Source of the DNA: JAAYCI01 sp031548875
GTDB taxonomy: Bacteria; Bacillota; Clostridia; Oscillospirales; Ruminococcaceae
Direction: 5' to 3'
NCBI GenBank assembly: GCA_031548875.1
Contig: JAVBQQ010000008.1
Location: 1-64,000 of the forward strand
DNA: 64,000 nucleotides
Position 1 is the first letter of the stretch. Each line of letters begins with the position of its first letter. The notes beneath the pieces are model-generated. The model saw nothing but the letters and a program-made list of their open reading frames with translations. It was not told where the DNA came from and ran no database searches. Below are positions 42,853 to 51,104 of the stretch, one piece after another. Made by a program: the position numbers and the translations under genes.

Positions 42853-43590
42853 ATGGAGAGTGTGCTCCAATTCAAGAATATAGACGCCGGGTATGGTCGC
42901 GTTCAGATCCTCAACGACCTGTCGTTCGAGGTGCAAGAGGGCGAAGTGTACGGTGTCATCGGGCCAAACGGTTGCGGCAAAACCACGATGTTCAATGCGC
43001 TCATCGGCCACATCATCCCCTACAGGGGAAGCATCACTTTTTGGGGGCACGACATCACCAGGAACACCCCCAACAAGCGCTGCCGGGAGGGCATCGGCCG
43101 CACCTATCAGATCCCGCGTCCTTTCGATAATATGTCGGTGTACGAGAACATTCTTGTGGCGGCGGTGCATGGCGCCGGCATGAGCGAAAAAGAGGGACGC
43201 GATGTCTGTAAGGAAGCGCTGGAACTCACCGGCCTTTCGGACAAGCGCGAGGTACGTGCAGGCACCCTGACCCTGCTGGACCGCAAGCGCCTTGAGATTG
43301 CCCGCGCCCTCGGCACACGGCCCAAGCTTCTTTTACTGGACGAGGTTGCGGCGGGCCTTACTGATGTTGAAGTTAAAGATATCATGAAGCTGGTGGCCGA
43401 TTTGAAGGCCACGGGACAGACCATTATCTGGATCGAGCATATCATCGAGACGATGGTCGGCTCCACCGACCGGCTCATGTGCATGTCCGATGGGCACCAG
43501 CTGCTCATCGGCGATCCGTTGGAGGTCATGAATTCCAAAGAGGTGGAAGATGTCTATCTCGGGGTGGAAGAGGAGGATGAGAGCGCATGA
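42853..43590 (+). CDS. livG: Liv-type ABC transporter ATP-binding protein (LivG-like)
   Basis: This 245-residue ATPase of the importer has Walker A GPNGCGKTT and Walker B KLLLLDEVAAGL with the LivG-style DEVAAGLT. The switch His appears as WIEHIIETM. The ABC signature is degenerate: where LivG has LxYGxQRRLEIARAL, this protein has TLLDRKRLEIARAL, so no SGGQ-like core is left. GGGAGG precedes the ATG at 42853. It overlaps LivF by 4 bases (ATGA). Confidence 0.92.
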   Translation: MESVLQFKNIDAGYGRVQILNDLSFEVQEGEVYGVIGPNGCGKTTMFNALIGHIIPYRGSITFWGHDITRNTPNKRCREGIGRTYQIPRPFDNMSVYENILVAAVHGAGMSEKEGRDVCKEALELTGLSDKREVRAGTLTLLDRKRLEIARALGTRPKLLLLDEVAAGLTDVEVKDIMKLVADLKATGQTIIWIEHIIETMVGSTDRLMCMSDGHQLLIGDPLEVMNSKEVEDVYLGVEEEDESA

Positions 43591-44348
43591 ATACCACAAC
43601 GGCTACCGCTCCCGCGGAAAACGCCACGATGGATCAGGTCGAGCCCATCCTTCGCGTGGAAAACCTGTCGGCCAATTATGGCGACTTCCGCGCCGTGCGC
43701 GACGCGTCCATCTCCATCCCGCCCAAGAAGATCATCTCGATCATCGGCTCGAACGGCGCGGGCAAAAGCACGCTGATGGACTGTATCGCCGGTGCGCACA
43801 AACCCGCCTCGGGCAAGGTGTACTTTAAGGGCGAGGACATCACCGGTCTCGACCCCCACGTCATCGTTGCAAAAGGGCTCACCCTGGTGCCCCAGGGCAG
43901 CCGGTGTTTTGTGCGCATGACGGTGGAGGACAACCTGTGGATGGGTTCTTTTACCAAAAAAGCGCGCGCACAGGCGAAGCAGCAGCTGGAACTGGTGTAT
44001 TCCCTGTTCCCGGTGTTGTACGAAAAGCGTAAATTTCTTTCGGGCTCCATGTCCGGCGGCCAGCGGCAGATGGTGGCCATCGGGCGGGCACTGATGAGTG
44101 CTCCCGAAATGGTCCTGTTCGACGAGATTTCCCTGGGGCTTGCCCCCACCATCATCAAGGATATCTACGCCCGCATCCGCGAGATCAACCGGAGCGGAAT
44201 GAGCGTGGTCCTGGTGGAACAGGATGTGAAGCGCAGCCTCAAAACCTCTGAATACAGCCACGTGATGCTGAAGGGCACCGTGGTGTTGAGCGGCGATTCA
44301 AAGACCCTCTCGGAGGAAGATATTAAAAAGGCGTATTTCGGTATATAG
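43587..44348 (+). CDS. livF: Liv-type ABC transporter ATP-binding protein (LivF-like)
   Basis: This 253-residue ATPase is the second nucleotide-binding subunit. Walker A GSNGAGKST, LVPQGSRCF in the Q-loop region, canonical signature MSGGQRQM, Walker B MVLFDEISLGLAP and VVLVEQDV are all present. So LivF has the intact signature that LivG lacks. The first 20 residues are an unusual Thr/Ala/Pro-rich lead. Confidence 0.94.
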   Translation: MNTTTATAPAENATMDQVEPILRVENLSANYGDFRAVRDASISIPPKKIISIIGSNGAGKSTLMDCIAGAHKPASGKVYFKGEDITGLDPHVIVAKGLTLVPQGSRCFVRMTVEDNLWMGSFTKKARAQAKQQLELVYSLFPVLYEKRKFLSGSMSGGQRQMVAIGRALMSAPEMVLFDEISLGLAPTIIKDIYARIREINRSGMSVVLVEQDVKRSLKTSEYSHVMLKGTVVLSGDSKTLSEEDIKKAYFGI

Positions 44349-44370
44349 CCCCGAAAGGAGGAATCCATAC

Positions 44371-45222
44371 ATGGGACAAGCCATTATCAATGGCATTCTG
44401 CTGGGCGGTTTGTACGCCATTGTCGGCGTTGGTATGAGTGTCATTTTTGGTATTGTGAAACTGACAAACCTTGCCCACGGTGAGTTCGTCATTACGGCGG
44501 CTTACCTGAGCCTGACCGTTTGCACCCTTTTGAAGGTGCATCCCCTGATCTCGCTCATCATTGTCGTCCCGGTCATGTTCGTCATCGGCTACTTCATCCA
44601 GAACCTCCTGGTGAACCGTGTGCTTCCCCGCGGCACGGAACCGCCGCTGCTGGTCATGTTCGGCCTTTCCATCATCATCCAGAACCTGTTGCTGCAGGCG
44701 TATTCCTCGGACGCGCAGAACCTGCGCTCCGCGTTTGCCACCAAGAGCATCTCGCTGGGCGGCAGCATGTCCGTCTCAGTGATGATGCTGATCGACTGCC
44801 TGGTGGGCGTGGTCGTCATTCTGCTTCTCAACTTCTTCCTGCGCCGCACCTACATGGGCCAATCCATCCGTGCGGCCAGCGACGACTCCACGGCCGCCCA
44901 GCTGATGGGCGTGAACGTGAAGCGCACCTACGGCATTGCCATGGGCATCGCAATGGCCACAGCGGCCATTGCGGGGGTCCTGGTGGGCATGACCTACAAC
45001 TTCTATCCCACCACCGGCTCCCAGTACCTCATCATCTCCTTCGGTGTGGTGGTCATCGGCGGTATGGGCAGCATCCTGGGCACCCTGGCGGCAGGCATCA
45101 TTTTTGGCCTGGCCCAGCTTATAGGCGGGCAGTTCCTGGGCACCAGCCTGCAGATGTTGGCCGGATTCATCGTCATCCTGATCATGCTGGCTGTGCGGCC
45201 GCAGGGCCTCTTCAGCAAGTAA
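44371..45222 (+). CDS. livH: Liv-type ABC transporter permease (LivH-like)
   Basis: This 283-residue inner-membrane permease has about eight hydrophobic segments. The start GQAIINGILLGGLYAIVGVGMSVIFGIVKLTNLAHGEF is the LivH hallmark, and QLMGVNVKRTYGIAMGIAMATAAIAGVL contains the coupling loop for the ATPase. VVIGGMGSILGTLAAGIIFG follows. AAAGGAGG lies before the ATG. It forms the channel with LivM. Confidence 0.95.
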   Translation: MGQAIINGILLGGLYAIVGVGMSVIFGIVKLTNLAHGEFVITAAYLSLTVCTLLKVHPLISLIIVVPVMFVIGYFIQNLLVNRVLPRGTEPPLLVMFGLSIIIQNLLLQAYSSDAQNLRSAFATKSISLGGSMSVSVMMLIDCLVGVVVILLLNFFLRRTYMGQSIRAASDDSTAAQLMGVNVKRTYGIAMGIAMATAAIAGVLVGMTYNFYPTTGSQYLIISFGVVVIGGMGSILGTLAAGIIFGLAQLIGGQFLGTSLQMLAGFIVILIMLAVRPQGLFSK

Positions 45223-45261
45223 ACGCATCAAAAGAGTATATAGCGGAAGGAGATAGAGAAA

Positions 45262-46221
45262 TTGAAAAATCTCAAAGCGGGCTCATTGGTGCGTATCATC
45301 GTGGTCGTTGCGGTTATCGTTGTCTTGTACCTCCTGTTCTTTGTGGGGGATAGCAACACGCTGCGTCTGATCATGCTGATGGCCATGTACTGCACCCTGG
45401 GCCAAATGTGGAACCTGCTGAGCGGCTACGCCGGCATGACTTCCCTCGGTCAACAGATCTTTGTCGGCATTGCCGGATATAGTGTCGCCGTCGTTACCGC
45501 CACGTATGGCCTGCCCTTCTGGCTGGGCATGATCTTCGGCGCCGTCATCTCCATCGTACTGGCGCTAGGCCTGTCGGCGCTGCTATTTCGTATGAGTGGC
45601 ATGTACTTTGCCATTGCCACCTGGGTGACGGCCGAGGCGCTGCGCATCCTGTTCAAAGGCTGGCCGTACGTGAAGATGGGCGCGGGCATGACCATCATGG
45701 CCAGCCCCTACCCCAAGACCCCCCAGATCTACCTGATGAGCATCACCCTGTGCATTGTGGCCATCTTTGTGGTGTACATCATCCTCAACTCCAAGGTGGG
45801 CCTTGGCTTGACCGCCATGCGCGACGACGCGGGCGCGGCGGCCGGCGTGGGTGTGAACCTCTTCAACACGAAGCTGTTCTGCTTCATGGTATCGGCAGGC
45901 TTCACCGGCCTTGTGGGCGGCCTGTTCTACCTCAACCAGGGCAGCATCTTCCCTGATGGCGGTTTTGGCACCACCTGGACGGTGGCGGCCGTGTTCATCG
46001 TCATCATCGGTGGCGTGGGCACCATGACAGGCCCCATCGTGGGCGCCATCATCTATGTTTTGCTGAACAACTGGCTGTCCAACCTGCCCGGCTGGAGCAT
46101 GGTCGTCCTTGGCGCCATTGCCATCGCGGTCATTCTGTTCCTGCCCCACGGCATCGTGGGCACTATCGAGAGGAAGCTCAACGTCGATTTCCTCTCCTCG
46201 CGCAGGCACGCGCACTATTGA
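45262..46221 (+). CDS. livM: Liv-type ABC transporter permease (LivM-like)
   Basis: This 319-residue permease starts at TTG with GGAAGGAGATAG upstream. It has about nine membrane segments and LivM marks: LLSGYAGMTSLGQQIFVGIAGY, LTAMRDDAGAAAGVGVNLFNTKLFCFMVSAGFTGLVGG (coupling loop) and FIVIIGGVGTMTGPIVGAI. It is the last gene of the operon, closed by a strong terminator. Confidence 0.95.
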   Translation: MKNLKAGSLVRIIVVVAVIVVLYLLFFVGDSNTLRLIMLMAMYCTLGQMWNLLSGYAGMTSLGQQIFVGIAGYSVAVVTATYGLPFWLGMIFGAVISIVLALGLSALLFRMSGMYFAIATWVTAEALRILFKGWPYVKMGAGMTIMASPYPKTPQIYLMSITLCIVAIFVVYIILNSKVGLGLTAMRDDAGAAAGVGVNLFNTKLFCFMVSAGFTGLVGGLFYLNQGSIFPDGGFGTTWTVAAVFIVIIGGVGTMTGPIVGAIIYVLLNNWLSNLPGWSMVVLGAIAIAVILFLPHGIVGTIERKLNVDFLSSRRHAHY

Positions 46222-46246
46222 TCCATGACGTTGTGAGAACGCCCGA

Positions 46247-46279
46247 CCCGGGAAGGCAGCCTGCCTTCCCGGGTTTTTT
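46247..46279 (+). terminator. Terminator of the Liv-type operon
   Basis: CCCGGGAAGGCAG and CTGCCTTCCCGGG form a near-continuous palindrome followed by six T. Confidence 0.92.
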
Positions 46280-46510
46280 GTTGCGGGTGTTTTTTAGGCT
46301 GTTTTTTTCGACCGTTCGCCCCCGAGCTCGTCAAAAGGTGTGCGGGAAGGGCAGCCCCTGCCAGGAATGGCATGTCTTTGCAGAGCAAATTTCGTGCGTC
46401 TTATCTCTAATTTTTGGCTCTTTGCTGCTATACTCTGTGGCAGATGCCGGGCGTGGCCCGGCGGCCATAGACAAAGGGGATCTCATCCCTTTGCCTCAGG
46501 AGGGTGTGGC

Positions 46511-46846
46511 ATGGACGCGAAGTGGCTGACGGTGAACCCGATATTCCAGTATGGCAATACTGGCCTTGTGGACCTGCCTGTGCGCGTGCAGGGTAACCGG
46601 GACTACTGGCGCGCGGGGCTGCAAAATGAGGTGGCCGACCAAAAGCTGGAGGCCGAACTTGCGCAAGCGCGACAGATGCAGGCCGATCGTGCGGCCGCTC
46701 GCGCCGAGGCGATGCAGGTGCAGGCTGCCGACAGGGAAGCCTGGCTGTGGCAGCTGGATCAGCGGCTGAAGCTGGCTACACCCCCGCCCCCCACCGATCC
46801 GGAGCTGATGCGCCAGCAGCAGCGTTGGGTGTGGGCTGAGGCATAA
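46511..46846 (+). CDS. Hypothetical protein with coiled-coil centre
   Basis: This 111-residue protein has GGAGG 8 bases before the ATG. Residues about 35-75 are Ala/Glu/Gln/Arg-rich with heptad-like spacing (VADQKLEAELAQARQMQADRAAA), a likely coiled coil. The ends are Trp-rich (DYWRAGLQ, EAWLWQLDQ, QQQRWVWAEA). There are no membrane segments or known motifs. It stands alone between the Liv operon and the B12 region, with a hairpin terminator after it. Function unknown. Confidence 0.65.
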   Translation: MDAKWLTVNPIFQYGNTGLVDLPVRVQGNRDYWRAGLQNEVADQKLEAELAQARQMQADRAAARAEAMQVQAADREAWLWQLDQRLKLATPPPPTDPELMRQQQRWVWAEA

Positions 46847-46901
46847 ACAATAAAAGTACGTATATTCCGTTTTCCATGGGCGCGCCTCTGCGTGATTCTG
46901 C

Positions 46902-46938
46902 AAAATGCCGCAAAAGCTTTTGCTTTTGGGGCATTTTT
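46902..46938 (+). terminator. Terminator after the coiled-coil protein gene
   Basis: AAAATGCC/GGCATTTT with an inner GCAAAAGCTTTTGC hairpin, then TTG. The right arm overlaps the promoter of the B12 uptake operon. Confidence 0.65.
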
Positions 46939-46948
46939 GTGTTATACT
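46920..46948 (+). promoter_or_regulatory. Promoter of the B12 uptake operon
   Basis: TTGCTT (46920-46925), 17 bases ending TGT, TATACT (46943-46948). Confidence 0.7.
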
Positions 46949-46974
46949 TTTTGAAAATGAATAGCTAGTGTATC

Positions 46975-47272
46975 CGCGGGACTCCGGCCCATCCGCCGGG
47001 GCCCTGCTGGTGGCAGTTGCCCACTATGTGTGGCGACTGAACCAAGGGAACTGGATGAAATTTCCAGACTATCCCAGTAACCGTGAAGCGGACGAAACGG
47101 CGGGGCGCAATGCCGCCCAAAGCCACTGCCAAAAGGCGGGAAGGTGCCGGAGTAGGATGAAGCCAAGTCGGGAAACCTGTTTACACGACAAGTCTCTGGG
47201 GTTGGGCCGGCCGTTTTGGCCGTTTTGCGTCGCTGTATCTGTGCGCTCCCTCTGCCTCGGGGAGCGCATTTT
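46975..47272 (+). promoter_or_regulatory. Cobalamin riboswitch with terminator
   Basis: Conserved cobalamin-riboswitch blocks occur in order: GGGAACTGGATGAAATT near 47045, AGCCACTG (47121-47128), GGGAAGG (47138-47144) and the B12-box-like AGCCAAGTCGGGAAACCTG (47161-47179). A TGCGCTCCC/GGGAGCGCA hairpin with TTTTG (47242-47272) serves as the expression platform. It lies between the promoter and btuF, so high B12 should turn the uptake operon off. The 5' boundary is approximate. Confidence 0.88.
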
Positions 47273-47342
47273 GCGTTTCCCGAGGTCTCTCCCTGCGGGT
47301 GCTGTTTGTTTTGAATATTTCCCCAAAAGGAGAGTTGTACGC

Positions 47343-48305
47343 ATGAAAAAGGTAAAAATCACATCCCTCGCACTTGTACTCATCCTCACGGCGGCGCTGC
47401 TGTTCGCCTGTTCGGGCGGCGGCAGCGGCTCCGGTACGGGGCCGTCCGCCGGTGCGTCCGCTTCAGGAAGCGCGCCGGCCGGCGCCATCACCTTTACCGA
47501 CATGTTCGACCGGGAGGTCTCGCTGGCCGCGCCAGCCACCAAGGTGGTGGCCATCACCGCGGCCGACTGCGAGATCCTGTACGCGCTGGGCGCCGGCGAC
47601 ACGGTGGTGGGCCGCGGCGAATACTGTAACTATCCTGAAGAGGTGCTGGACGTGGAAGCGGTGGACTCGGGCAGCGAGCTGAACGTGGAGCAGGTCATCG
47701 CGCTGGAGCCGGAAGTGGTCATCATGGGCGGCATGGCCCAGAGCGACGAGCAGGTGAAGGCGCTGGAGGCCGGGGGCATCACAGTGGTAGTCAGCTACGC
47801 GCAAGATATTACCGGCACCTACACCGCTATCGAGATGATTGGCAAGGTGGTGGGCAAAACGGCCGAGGCCGATGCGCTTGTGGCCGAGATGAAGCAAGGC
47901 TTTGCGGATATCGAGGCCAAGGTGGAGAAGAGCGACACGCCCAAGACGGTCTACTTCGAGGTCTCGCCGCTGGAATGGGGCTTGTGGACGTCGGGCAGCA
48001 ATACCTTTATGGACGAGATTGCCACCATGCTGGGCTTGGAGAACGCTTTTGCCGATGTGGACGGCTGGGCGGAGATATCGGAGGAGCAGGTGCTGGAGCG
48101 CGACCCGGACTACATTGTGACTTCGGCGATGTACTTTGGCGAAGGCCCTGAGCCTGATGAAGAGATCTTGGGCCGCACCGGCTGGCAGGACCTGAAGGCC
48201 GTGAAGGCCGGGCAGGTCTTCCTTGCCGATAACGATTCGATCACCCGGCCCGGGCCGCGCCTTGTGCAGGCGGCCGAGACATTGTACGGCCAGGTGTACG
48301 GCTGA
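47343..48305 (+). CDS. btuF: Cobalamin ABC transporter substrate-binding lipoprotein (BtuF-like)
   Basis: This 320-residue protein has a signal sequence with lipobox (LLFAC) and a Gly/Ser-rich tether. The type III binding fold of the FepB/BtuF family has TFTDMFDREVSLAAPATKVVAI, LGAGDTVVGRGEYCNYP, VIALEPEVVIM and DNDSITRPGPRLVQAAETL. AAAAGGAGAG precedes the ATG. Position behind a cobalamin riboswitch and next to cob genes points to cobalamin or cobinamide instead of iron-siderophore. Confidence 0.92.
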   Translation: MKKVKITSLALVLILTAALLFACSGGGSGSGTGPSAGASASGSAPAGAITFTDMFDREVSLAAPATKVVAITAADCEILYALGAGDTVVGRGEYCNYPEEVLDVEAVDSGSELNVEQVIALEPEVVIMGGMAQSDEQVKALEAGGITVVVSYAQDITGTYTAIEMIGKVVGKTAEADALVAEMKQGFADIEAKVEKSDTPKTVYFEVSPLEWGLWTSGSNTFMDEIATMLGLENAFADVDGWAEISEEQVLERDPDYIVTSAMYFGEGPEPDEEILGRTGWQDLKAVKAGQVFLADNDSITRPGPRLVQAAETLYGQVYG

Positions 48306-48379
48306 TTGGACGCTGCGCGGCCGCCGGGGAACCACACCAGTGGCACACAGGACTGCGAGATATAGGTGAGCAGAAGACT

Positions 48380-48409
48380 GCCCCGGGTGCGTGGGCACCC
48401 GGGGCTATT
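48380..48409 (+). terminator. Hairpin with short T-run between btuF and btuC
   Basis: GCCCCGGGTGC/GCACCCGGGGC, perfect 11-bp stem with GTGG loop, then TATTTT. It probably lowers permease expression relative to the binding protein. Confidence 0.75.
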
Positions 48410-48426
48410 TTGGAGTGGATGCAGGG

Positions 48427-49467
48427 GTGAGTGTGAGAGTGGGAGAAGGGTTTCGTACGCGCGAATACCTGTTGTGCGCCGTCGTCACGGTGGCCGTGTT
48501 TTTGCTGTGCGTGTGCGTGGGCAGCGTAAACCTGTCGCTCTCACAGGTGTTTTCGGCGATTGCAAGCGCTTTTGGCAGAGGAGTGGGCGCCGGGGCCGGA
48601 GGGGCGGCCAACTCCATCATTTTGATGGTGCGGCTGCCTCGGGTCATCTGTGTGGCGCTGTCCGGCGCGGCGCTGTCGCTGTGCGGCGGCGCCATGCAGG
48701 GCCTTCTGCGCAACCCGCTGGCCGACGGGTCCACGCTGGGTGTGTCGTCCGGCGCGTCACTGGGTGCGGTGCTGGCTATCGCGCTGGGCCTCACGATACC
48801 CGCTTTCCCAGGCGGGGCCACCATGCTGCTCAGCATCCTGTTTGCCTTCCTCTCGCTCATGCTCATCCTGACGCTGGCCTACAAGCTGGACTATTCGCTG
48901 GCCACCAATACCATTATCCTCATCGGGGTCATCTTCTCTATGTTTGCAAATAGCCTCATCAGTCTGGTGGTCACCTTCGCGGGCGAGCGGGTGCGCACCG
49001 TCGTGTTCTGGATGATGGGCAGCCTTGCCGGGAGCACCTATGCGAACGCCCTGGCGCTGGCCGTGGCGTTGGCTGTGTGCGGCGCGGTGCTGCTGCGCTA
49101 TGCGCGGGAGCTGAACGCCTTTGCCATCGGCGAGGACAACGCCCGCCATGTGGGCATCGACGTGAAGCGGGTGAAGCTGGTGGTGATGATCGCCGTCTCG
49201 GTGCTCATCGGCGTGTGCGTGTCCATCGGCGGCACCATCGGGTTCGTGGGGCTGGTCATCCCGCACATCGTGCGCATGGTAACCGGGCCCAACCACAGGC
49301 GGCTGCTACCCGCCTGCATATTCGGCGGCGCGGTGTTTCTTATGCTGGCGGACCTCGTGGCCCGCATCATCCTGCGCCCGCTGGAACTGCCCATCGGCGT
49401 GGTCACCTCCATCATCGGCTCGGTGGTGTTCGTTTTCATCTTTTACAGGACAAGGAAGGTGCGCTGA
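48427..49467 (+). CDS. btuC: Cobalamin ABC transporter permease (BtuC/FecCD family)
   Basis: This 346-residue permease of the FecCD family has about ten membrane helices. Family marks: VRLPRVICVALSGAALSLCGGAMQGLLRNPLADGSTLGVSSGASLGAV near the N-terminus, GTIGFVGLVIPHIVRM and ELPIGVVTSIIGSVVFVFIFYR at the end. The start is uncertain because the region is GTG-rich; GTG at 48427 (with GGAG 11 bases upstream) is chosen over others at 48415-48439. Its stop overlaps btuD (TGATG). Confidence 0.92.
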   Translation: MSVRVGEGFRTREYLLCAVVTVAVFLLCVCVGSVNLSLSQVFSAIASAFGRGVGAGAGGAANSIILMVRLPRVICVALSGAALSLCGGAMQGLLRNPLADGSTLGVSSGASLGAVLAIALGLTIPAFPGGATMLLSILFAFLSLMLILTLAYKLDYSLATNTIILIGVIFSMFANSLISLVVTFAGERVRTVVFWMMGSLAGSTYANALALAVALAVCGAVLLRYARELNAFAIGEDNARHVGIDVKRVKLVVMIAVSVLIGVCVSIGGTIGFVGLVIPHIVRMVTGPNHRRLLPACIFGGAVFLMLADLVARIILRPLELPIGVVTSIIGSVVFVFIFYRTRKVR

Positions 49468-50246
49468 TGGCGCTGTTACAGGCGGAAAACCTCACCGTGC
49501 GGTACGGCGAGCTCACCATCGTGGACGGGGTGGGCTTCCGGGTGCGCGAGGGCGAGTGGCTGATGGTGGTGGGTCCCAATGGCGCGGGCAAAAGCACGTT
49601 GGTGAACGCCCTCTCACAGGGCGTGGCGTACACCGGGCGGGTGCTGTTCGAGGGCGAGGACCTCTGTCGCTTGCGCCCGGCAAAGCTGGCGCGAAAGCTG
49701 GGCGTGTTGATGCAGAACCACCATGTGGGCTATTCGTTCAGCGTGGAAGAGGTGGTGCGCCTGGGGCGCTACGCATACACGCAGGGCATTTTTTCCGGCA
49801 TGGCGGACGAGGACGAAGAAAAGATAGAACAGGCGCTGGAGCTGACCGGCATGCAGCCCATGCGGAAGCAGAATGTGCTCACGCTGAGCGGCGGGGAACT
49901 GCAGCGCACGTTTCTGGCGCAGGTGCTGGCGCAGGACCCCCAGCTGTTGGTGCTGGACGAGCCGGCCAACCACCTGGACCTTGTGTACCAAAAGCAGGTG
50001 TTTGGCCTTGTGCGGCGCTGGATGGGCGAACAACCGGGCCGGGCGGTCATCTCTGTGGTACACGACCTGAGCCTGGCGCGGGCGTACGGCAGCAGCGCCC
50101 TGCTGATGGACAGGGGGCGGGCGGTGGCCCAGGGTGATGTGGACGAGGTGCTCTGCCGGGGCAACCTGCAGGAGGTGTACAAGATCGACGTGCATGCCTG
50201 GATGCGGGAGCTGCTGGCACTGTGGGAGGAAACGCCCGCCCGCTGA
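49467..50246 (+). CDS. btuD: Cobalamin ABC transporter ATP-binding protein (BtuD/FepC type)
   Basis: This 259-residue ATPase has Walker A GPNGAGKST, Q-loop LMQNHHVGYSF, signature LSGGELQRTFLAQVL, Walker B LLVLDEPANHLDL and switch His VVHDLSLARAYG, all typical of the FepC/BtuD branch. It starts on the last base of btuC. It powers the BtuFCD importer. A 9-bp hairpin without a T-run follows at about 50280-50311. Confidence 0.94.
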   Translation: MALLQAENLTVRYGELTIVDGVGFRVREGEWLMVVGPNGAGKSTLVNALSQGVAYTGRVLFEGEDLCRLRPAKLARKLGVLMQNHHVGYSFSVEEVVRLGRYAYTQGIFSGMADEDEEKIEQALELTGMQPMRKQNVLTLSGGELQRTFLAQVLAQDPQLLVLDEPANHLDLVYQKQVFGLVRRWMGEQPGRAVISVVHDLSLARAYGSSALLMDRGRAVAQGDVDEVLCRGNLQEVYKIDVHAWMRELLALWEETPAR

Positions 50247-50417
50247 AGCAACGGCTTCCCGCTTTTACCGGCGGGGAGGAACGCCTGTGCAATCAAAAAG
50301 CGGCACAGGCGCTCTGCCCGTGCCACAATTGTTGAAAGCACTGTTTTGCGTTTTGCGCGGGAAATGCGGCCGGCGATGGGCACCTGTCTTCTGGCCCCCG
50401 GCGCCCCACGCACGAAA

Positions 50418-50975
50418 TCACCACAGCCGTCCCTTTACCACATGCGGCTCCCGTTCGCGCATCTCCACCACGGCATCGGCCGCTTCGAACAGCAGCGCGT
50501 TCACCTCGTTCAGCAGTTCGATGTAGCGGTTTGTGGGGCCGTCGTATTCGTCGCCGGGCAAAAGCCCTTGGATGGACACGGCCACAAGGCTGCGGCTGCG
50601 CTGGATGAGCGCCTGTACCTCCTGTGCGACAAAGGCTGCCTGCGAGCCGGCATCAAGGGCGGCGAAGGCCTCGGCCCCGGCGCCAAACAGGTTATTGGCC
50701 AGCAGGTTGGACACGTCTTCCAACAGGATGGTGGCGTGGCCGGGCAGGAGCGCCCCGGCAAGGTCCAGCGGGCGCTCCACCGTTTCAAAGGGCAGTTCCT
50801 CGCGCTGTTTGCGGTGGCGCGCGATGCAGGCCGCGCCCTCCTCGCCCTCACCATAGGGCACCATCGTGGCCATGTATACAAGGCAGCTGCCGTGCTCGCG
50901 CGACAGCGCCGCCGTAAGCCCCTCGGCATATTTGCTCTTGCCGCTTTTGTTGCGGCCCACCACCAGTACGAACAT
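50418..50975 (-). CDS. cobU: Adenosylcobinamide kinase / guanylyltransferase (CobU-like)
   Basis: This 185-residue enzyme phosphorylates adenosylcobinamide and transfers GMP to it, the first step of nucleotide-loop assembly. The P-loop is GRNKSGKSKYAE (usual GGxxSGKS). CobU-like segments are VYMATMVPYGEGEEGAACIARHRKQR with the HR pair that carries GMP, ILLEDVSNLLANNLF, and an E-x-x-x-V region near the end. It runs leftward, convergent with btuD, with its own promoter. Confidence 0.88.
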   Translation of the reverse strand: MFVLVVGRNKSGKSKYAEGLTAALSREHGSCLVYMATMVPYGEGEEGAACIARHRKQREELPFETVERPLDLAGALLPGHATILLEDVSNLLANNLFGAGAEAFAALDAGSQAAFVAQEVQALIQRSRSLVAVSIQGLLPGDEYDGPTNRYIELLNEVNALLFEAADAVVEMREREPHVVKGRLW

Positions 50976-51016
50976 CCGCGCATCCTCCTCCGGGTTGCTT
51001 TCTGCTTTTGATGTAG

Positions 51017-51046
51017 AGCGTACCAGAGCGGGCGGCGCTTTGTCAA
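51017..51046 (-). promoter_or_regulatory. Promoter of cobU
   Basis: Reading leftward, TTGACA (51041-51046), 18 bases ending TGG, TACGCT (51017-51022). Confidence 0.65.
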
Positions 51047-51104
51047 GGAAGAGCGGGCCCTATCGTCCGGTTTGCACATCACTTTACCAGTTTGGAGGCC
51101 ACCC

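Noticed and set aside
50247..50417. Terminator after btuD
   Set aside because: There is a 9-bp hairpin near 50280-50311 but no T-run in either direction.
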